Shown here in pieces: positions 6,232 to 6,999 of a stretch of DNA of 6,999 nucleotides (positions are counted from its first letter, which is position 1; every line of letters begins with the position of its first letter). The translations under genes and the position numbers were made by a program. This stretch comes from JAVVFH01 sp032250585 (lineage in GTDB: Bacteria > Pseudomonadota > Gammaproteobacteria > Xanthomonadales > SZUA-36): contig JAVVFH010000182.1 in the NCBI GenBank assembly GCA_032250585.1, positions 1-6,999 on the forward strand, in the 5' to 3' direction. Under the pieces are notes generated by a model. That model did no database searches and was not told the origin of the DNA. It saw only the letters and a program-made list of their open reading frames with translations.

Positions 6232-6651
6232 TCAGAAGGGCAGCAGACCCTGCTGCCAGGCGATGGCCGCAGCGCCCAGCAGCGCGCCGACGATCAGCCA
6301 GGGCAGCAGGCGCCAACGCGGCTTGAGTGCTGCTTCGGTCAGCACTTTTTCGGGCCGCAGCCCCGGCGCCTGCAGTACCCAGCGGCAGTTGGCGATACGG
6401 ATCTCGTCGCCGCTGGCGAGGCGACAGCGCTGCACGGGCTCGCCGTTGACGCGAACGGGTACACCACCGTCCAGACTTTGCAGTTGCAAGCCGCCGGCGT
6501 CCTCGACGATTTCCGCATGGCGTGCGGCGACGCCCTGCTGCTCGACCCGCAGGTCGCACTCCGCGGCGCTGCCAATCAGCGTGTGCCCGGACAGCGCGAA
6601 AGTCTGGTTGGCGACGGCGCCCGAAGCGCCCTTCAAACGATAGGTGGTCAT
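6232..6651 (-). CDS. Tail-anchored FHA-domain protein with degenerate phosphopeptide site
   Basis: The protein has 139 residues. Residues about 5-93 have the forkhead-associated fold pattern: a leading strand, TLIGSAAECDLRV (24-36), VAARHAEI (41-48), then VRVNGEPV (66-73) and LASGDEIRIANCRWVL (78-93). A membrane helix at about 114-132 ends close to the C-terminus, so the FHA domain should lie in the cytoplasm and be tail-anchored in the inner membrane. FHA domains normally bind phosphothreonine through the arginine of GR, the serine of SR.H, and the STNG loop; here these positions read GS (R to S at 28), AAR-H (S to A at 42) and GGVP. Binding of phosphothreonine is therefore unlikely, although the fold-defining H45, N69 and G70 remain. 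The start MTTYRL is the natural family start; its ribosome binding site (GCAAG) is weak. It lies between ispF and the kinase gene on the same strand, probably co-transcribed. No Ser/Thr kinase is in view. Confidence 0.88.
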   Translation of the reverse strand: MTTYRLKGASGAVANQTFALSGHTLIGSAAECDLRVEQQGVAARHAEIVEDAGGLQLQSLDGGVPVRVNGEPVQRCRLASGDEIRIANCRWVLQAPGLRPEKVLTEAALKPRWRLLPWLIVGALLGAAAIAWQQGLLPF

Positions 6652-6715
6652 AACTTGCTGGATATGGTGGCGCCCTCGGTGGATACAAGTTCATGCAGGA
6701 TGCGCCCGGCTGCGA

Positions 6716-6999
6716 TCAAACCGACTCGATCAACACGACAGCCAGCGCCGCAATACCCTCACCGCGGCCGCAGAAACCGAGTTTTTCGGTCGTCGTGGCC
6801 TTGACCGATATGGCGTCGACGTCGGTGTCCAGCACGGCCGCGATCGCCGCCCGCATGTTGCTGACCTGCGGGCCGATACGCGGTCGCTCGCAAGCAATCG
6901 TGAGATCCGCATTGACCAGCTTCCAGCCCTGCGAGCGCAGCAGGTCGCGAACGGCCGCCAGCAGAATCCGGCTGTCCACGCCCCGCCAGGCGGCGTCGC
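6716..6999 (-). CDS. ispF: 2-C-methyl-D-erythritol 2,4-cyclodiphosphate synthase, C-terminal part (partial)
   Basis: IspF converts CDP-methylerythritol 2-phosphate to methylerythritol 2,4-cyclodiphosphate with release of CMP, in the MEP pathway for isoprenoid precursors, in the cytoplasm. The visible 94 residues are the C-terminal part of a protein of about 160. They begin with DAAWRGVDSRILL, matching the family segment after the PDTD motif, and contain KATTTEKLGFCGRGEGIA near the end, the conserved CDP-binding signature. The open frame continues past the right edge. The GTG at 6979 is the internal valine of RGVDSR and not a start; the real start and the metal-binding Asp and His residues lie outside the window. 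The FHA gene follows after 64 bases on the same strand with no obvious terminator between, so readthrough is possible. Confidence 0.97.
   Translation of the reverse strand, partial: DAAWRGVDSRILLAAVRDLLRSQGWKLVNADLTIACERPRIGPQVSNMRAAIAAVLDTDVDAISVKATTTEKLGFCGRGEGIAALAVVLIESV

Noticed and set aside
6218..6694. 158-codon minus-strand frame overlapping the FHA gene
   Set aside because: The product is Arg/Ala-rich without domain pattern; the overlapping frame 6232-6651 encodes the FHA fold and a membrane helix.

Overview
The window is GC-rich, densely coded DNA with the gene style of a Gram-negative proteobacterium. A gammaproteobacterium is my best guess, from the ispF/FHA/two-component arrangement, the GldA/F/G-type ABC cluster and a PspB-like protein; no marker in the window settles the lineage. 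There are no RNA genes, CRISPR arrays, insertion sequences or long repeats that I can see.

Layout from left to right. Positions 1 to about 1817 (minus strand) hold a GldG-type ABC auxiliary protein whose 3' part is lost. At about position 351 the GldG reading frame meets unrelated sequence that encodes, in another frame, part of a secreted or surface Ig-like repeat protein running off the left edge. Upstream of it on the same strand are the ABC-2 permease (1828-2574) and the ABC ATPase (2574-3506), so ATPase, permease and GldG form one tightly packed operon. About 570 bases without a convincing gene (3538-4106) separate this operon from a divergent small PspB-like membrane/coiled-coil protein on the plus strand (4107-4349).

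The right half is again minus strand. In transcription order it holds the 3' part of ispF (entering from the right edge), a tail-anchored FHA-domain protein with a degenerate phosphopeptide site, a six-helix NarL-family sensor histidine kinase, and its NarL/LuxR-type response regulator. The kinase and regulator overlap by four bases and are certainly a pair. The regulator converges tail to tail with the PspB-like gene.

Functionally, the left cluster is a membrane export or envelope-remodelling ABC system of unknown substrate. The right cluster is a signalling module behind an isoprenoid biosynthesis gene. The PspB-like protein between them also points to the cell envelope, but no regulatory link can be shown from sequence. 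The two points most worth checking are the chimeric junction in gldG and the FHA protein whose phosphothreonine-binding residues are replaced.
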